Position numbers and translations under genes: made by a program. The notes beneath the pieces are model-generated. The model was not told the DNA's origin. It saw nothing but the letters and a program-made list of their open reading frames with translations, and ran no database searches. Shown in pieces: positions 61,255 to 64,000 of a DNA stretch of 64,000 nt (the first letter of the stretch is position 1; every line of letters starts with the position of its first letter). Source of the stretch: G963677445 sp963678275 (GTDB lineage Bacteria > Bacteroidota > Ignavibacteria > Ignavibacteriales > Melioribacteraceae); assembly GCA_963678275.1 (NCBI GenBank), contig OY782765.1, forward strand, positions 5,208,001 through 5,272,000, in the 5' to 3' direction.

Positions 61255-61291
61255 CCCTCTCCTGATATTATTTCAGGAGGGGGATTTTTTT
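61255..61291 (+). terminator. Intrinsic terminator after the secreted protease gene
   Basis: CCCTCTCCTGA-TATTATT-TCAGGAGGGGG forms an 11-bp stem with one G-T pair, followed by ATTTTTTTAT. Confidence 0.92.
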
Positions 61292-61488
61292 ATGTGTTTA
61301 ATTAGCGCCGGCTTTGTCACCTGATTAAATTCAGAAGGCTTTATAACAGAATCTTAAACTGTTTAGCAGGTCGGTGATTAATTTGTTATTTTAAATAATA
61401 GAAATTTTTATTGCCCGGACGATTCGGTAATTTTTTTAGCCGCAAAATATTATTGGAAAATTAGTTGTAAACTGCTAAGAGGATTGAG

Positions 61489-62532
61489 GTGGTTATTTCC
61501 AAAAAAAATAATCTGGTTATCTACCTTGTATCTGTATTCTCTCTAACATGGGGATTTGACTGGATTATAATATTATTTTTTGGCTTGGAAAATTATAATA
61601 GTTTAGGTATGACACCATGGGGGATGTTAACGCCCGCATTTGCCGCAATCTTTTTTTCTGTTTTTGTTGATAAACAAAGTGACATATATTATAAAACTCA
61701 CAAGGATAAAACAGAATGGATTTTCTTAAGCTTCATGATTCTGACGATCCTTTACGCGGTAAATATTATACTCGCGTTGAGTATTCCGGAATTGAAAACA
61801 GTATTTCAGGGTTCCGGATCATTGTTAATGACATTATGGACGCTGAATATATTTTTTATCTTTGGAAAAACAGGGAAAAAACAATTTGAGGCTGCAGGTC
61901 TGAGTCTGGAAAATCTGGATAAAGGTTTTAAATATATTTCATTCGTATTGTTGTTTTTCTTATTGCAGGTAATAATGGAATTTACCGCGGGCACGGGCGC
62001 TTTTGCCGGAATTTCAGATAAAATATATGGCATCCCGCTCCCTCCGGTGTTATATTATCCGGCTTTGGCATTATTTTTCATACCGGTCGTGGTAATCGGT
62101 ATTCCTTTAAGCGGACTCGCGGCTGTCTTCGGAGAAGAGTATGGATGGCGGGGTTATTTGCAGAGCAGACTAATTAAACATGGAAAGCTCAGGGGGGTGG
62201 TTTTAACAGGGTTTATTTGGGGTCTGTGGCATATACCTGTTATATTAAGGGGTATTCATACTTATAAGCCTGACGCACCCGGAATAATTCTCGCCATTTC
62301 ATTCTTTATATTGTGGGGGATAATACAGGGGTATGTTTTCCTGAAAACAGGTAATATTTGGATTGTGGCTTTTCTTCATGGTGTGGTTAACAGTGTATAC
62401 GCTTTTATGCGCGGTTATATTGTCAAAGCTGATGATCCTGTTTTTTCATTCGGAATAGGGCTTTATGGTCTGATTTGTATGGTACCCTTAGTTTGGCTAT
62501 TATTAAAAGATAAAATCTGGAAACATTGTTAG
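61489..62532 (+). CDS. CPBP-family intramembrane metalloprotease
   Basis: This 347-residue protein has about eight hydrophobic helices. Motif 1 is GEEYGWRGYLQSRL (glutamate pair and arginine) and motif 2 GFIWGLWHIPVIL (histidine), the metal-binding signature of CPBP (Rce1-like) glutamyl proteases. A third conserved His lies in VAFLHGVVNS. Bacterial members process peptides or protect against bacteriocins. The GTG start at 61489 follows GAGG at 61479-61482. It is a single gene. Confidence 0.9.
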   Translation: MVISKKNNLVIYLVSVFSLTWGFDWIIILFFGLENYNSLGMTPWGMLTPAFAAIFFSVFVDKQSDIYYKTHKDKTEWIFLSFMILTILYAVNIILALSIPELKTVFQGSGSLLMTLWTLNIFFIFGKTGKKQFEAAGLSLENLDKGFKYISFVLLFFLLQVIMEFTAGTGAFAGISDKIYGIPLPPVLYYPALALFFIPVVVIGIPLSGLAAVFGEEYGWRGYLQSRLIKHGKLRGVVLTGFIWGLWHIPVILRGIHTYKPDAPGIILAISFFILWGIIQGYVFLKTGNIWIVAFLHGVVNSVYAFMRGYIVKADDPVFSFGIGLYGLICMVPLVWLLLKDKIWKHC

Positions 62533-62774
62533 GCGTTTTTAATTGAACATAATCCTGTGCAAAATGAAAAACTGAGAAAATATCGATAATAAGCATGAAA
62601 CTATTCCCGCAATTATATGCGCGCAAGATAGCAAAAGTTGTGAGAACGACTGTCTGATGAATGAATGTTTCCGAAATATTTTGCGGAAGGGAAGAATTAA
62701 AATGGCAATATCTTTTGGTTTTACTCCTGCCCGTAACAATGTAGCATATATAAATACTAAAAATTGAGGTTTTT

Positions 62775-64000
62775 TTGAAAGCATTAAGATTAACATTAGA
62801 ATTGACATTTATTATTTTTCTGCATTTTTCGATTAATGCCCAGGATCATAAAGACTGGAGCTACAATCTTAATATATATGAAGTCAACACACGGCAATAT
62901 ACCAGTTCGGGCACATTTGATGAATTCAGAACACATCTCGACAGGCTGGAGGAAATGGGAGTCGGCATTATATGGCTGATGCCGATAAATCCGATAGGGG
63001 AGGTAAACAGACTGGGCTCTTTGGGAAGTCCCTATTCGGTAAAAGATTATCTTGCTGTAAATCCCGAGTTCGGTGATACCGATGATTTCAGAAATCTTGT
63101 GGATGATATTCATTCAAGGGGGATGTATGTTATAATCGACTGGGTTGCCAATCATACATCATGGGATAATGTATTGACGACTACTCACCCGGAATGGTAT
63201 GTGACCGATGGCGGGGGCAATTTCACACCTCCTCCCGGGACAAACTGGACTGATGTTATTCAGCTTGACTATGACCAGACCGGACTCAGGAATTATATGA
63301 TCGACGCGATGAAATACTGGATTACCGAATTTGATATAGATGGGTTCAGATGTGACGCGGTAAGTTTTATGCCGGATGATTTCTGGGCGCAGGCAATATC
63401 CCAACTAAAGGTTGTTAAACCGGAACTGTTCATGCTCGCCGAAGATGACGGCACGCAGTACCAGTCTATCGGGTTTGATATGTCCTACGCCTGGGGAATG
63501 CACGCCTGGGGAAACGGAGTTTTGGTGAGAATAGTGAACGGAACCAACACAGGGAGTCACCTGAGCACATATATTCAAAATGAACTCAGCCAGTTTAATG
63601 ATGATCATTACAGGATGTACTTTACCTCAAATCATGATGAGAACGCGTGGTATGGAACCGTTTTTGAGCAGTTTGGGGACGCGGCGGAACAATTCGCGGT
63701 TTTAACGGCGACAGTTAACAGTATGCAGCTTATATATGGTGGTCAGGAAGCCGGCCTGAATAAAAGACTACAGTTTTTTGACAAGGATTTAATTCCCTGG
63801 CAGACTCACCCTTTCGAAGAAATATATAAAACATTGATGCATCTCAAGAAAGAAAATAAAGCGCTTTGGAATGGAAGCGCGGGTGGATTTTACAGAAGAG
63901 TTTACATTTCAGGCAGCAATAAAATATTTCCTTTTGTGCGGGAAAAGGATAATGACAAAATATTCGCGATATTTAATCTGAGCGCCGACAGCAGCTCCGC
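62775..64000 (+). CDS. Secreted alpha-amylase family (GH13) protein, 3' end beyond the window
   Basis: The frame starts at TTG 62775 (GAGG at 62766-62769) and is still open at the end. A signal peptide (to about residue 23, SINAQ) precedes a GH13 barrel: NLNIYEVNTRQYTSSGTFDE, DWVANHT, the nucleophile region DGFRCDAVSF, the acid/base segment FMLAEDDG and the third-acid motif FTSNHDENAW. It should degrade starch or glycogen outside the cytoplasm. The visible 408 residues cover the barrel and part of the next domain. Confidence 0.93.
   Translation, partial: MKALRLTLELTFIIFLHFSINAQDHKDWSYNLNIYEVNTRQYTSSGTFDEFRTHLDRLEEMGVGIIWLMPINPIGEVNRLGSLGSPYSVKDYLAVNPEFGDTDDFRNLVDDIHSRGMYVIIDWVANHTSWDNVLTTTHPEWYVTDGGGNFTPPPGTNWTDVIQLDYDQTGLRNYMIDAMKYWITEFDIDGFRCDAVSFMPDDFWAQAISQLKVVKPELFMLAEDDGTQYQSIGFDMSYAWGMHAWGNGVLVRIVNGTNTGSHLSTYIQNELSQFNDDHYRMYFTSNHDENAWYGTVFEQFGDAAEQFAVLTATVNSMQLIYGGQEAGLNKRLQFFDKDLIPWQTHPFEEIYKTLMHLKKENKALWNGSAGGFYRRVYISGSNKIFPFVREKDNDKIFAIFNLSADSSS

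Noticed and set aside
1..64000. tRNA, rRNA and riboswitch search by eye
   Set aside because: No cloverleaf with a GTTCGAAT-type T loop, no rRNA-like block and no known riboswitch core was seen; a covariance-model scan would be needed to exclude small RNAs.

Overview
The window looks like chromosomal DNA from a Gram-negative bacterium of the Bacteroidetes/Chlorobi/Ignavibacteria group, most likely Ignavibacteria. Two large secreted proteins end in the type A (type IX secretion) sorting tail with an NYPNPFNP motif. There is a CMP-KDO synthetase (so an outer membrane with LPS), an ECF sigma/FecR pair, a GSCFA protein and a BatA-type protein. A few TAnnTTTG promoter-like boxes also fit. Assignment below class level is not possible from sequence alone. 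I saw no rRNA, tRNA or CRISPR array.

Layout. 1-8.6 kb: end of a flavin disulphide oxidoreductase, a DUF89 phosphatase, then a long minus-strand run of tightly spaced or overlapping genes (DUF2442, YidD, two related envelope proteins, ACT protein, UPF0210/PFL protein, LemA, TPM protein, DUF309, ferredoxin, thioesterase). 8.6-11.3 kb: repeat-rich spacers around a flavodoxin gene. 11.3-13.4 kb: a PLP decarboxylase/nitrilase pair. 13.36-19.06 kb: an inserted island between 40-bp direct repeats. It carries a metallophosphoesterase operon of unknown function and an IS1595-family transposase. The insertion separated the nitrilase gene from its ancestral ATG and upstream region, which are still visible at 19.09 kb. 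19.2-25 kb: SWIM protein, desaturase, orphan glycine-betaine-type binding protein, TauE-like permease. 25.4-31.7 kb: a toxin-antitoxin and immunity-gene graveyard: an intact RelE/ParE-type pair, hicB with a broken hicA, a higB-higA deletion fusion, broken rhuM and SUKH genes, a TIR/deoxyribosyltransferase-like effector candidate and an orphan XRE antitoxin. 31.8-37 kb: a large secreted beta-propeller protein, a GSCFA protein and an orphan TrpF. 37.3-39 kb: VOC protein, DUF2461 and PadR. 40.2-44.7 kb: sigma/FecR, a secreted zincin with a starch-binding-like domain, and an AraC regulator. 46.4-50.1 kb: kdsB-gatC, a VWA lipoprotein and an M48 protease. 51.8-64 kb: DUF6544-like protein, BatA/VWA protein, hflX, LytTR response regulator facing an Hpt protein, a secreted subtilisin, a CPBP protease, and a secreted alpha-amylase that runs off the window.

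The non-coding spacers are unusual. They are mosaics of dispersed modules: a shared 36-bp head, alternative bodies, a CTGGC..GCCAG hairpin tail, and degenerate hexamer or heptamer tracts whose copy number differs between copies. They also hold arrays of short palindromes and two large foldback elements. The two most promising leads are the direct-repeat-flanked metallophosphoesterase island and this modular repeat system.
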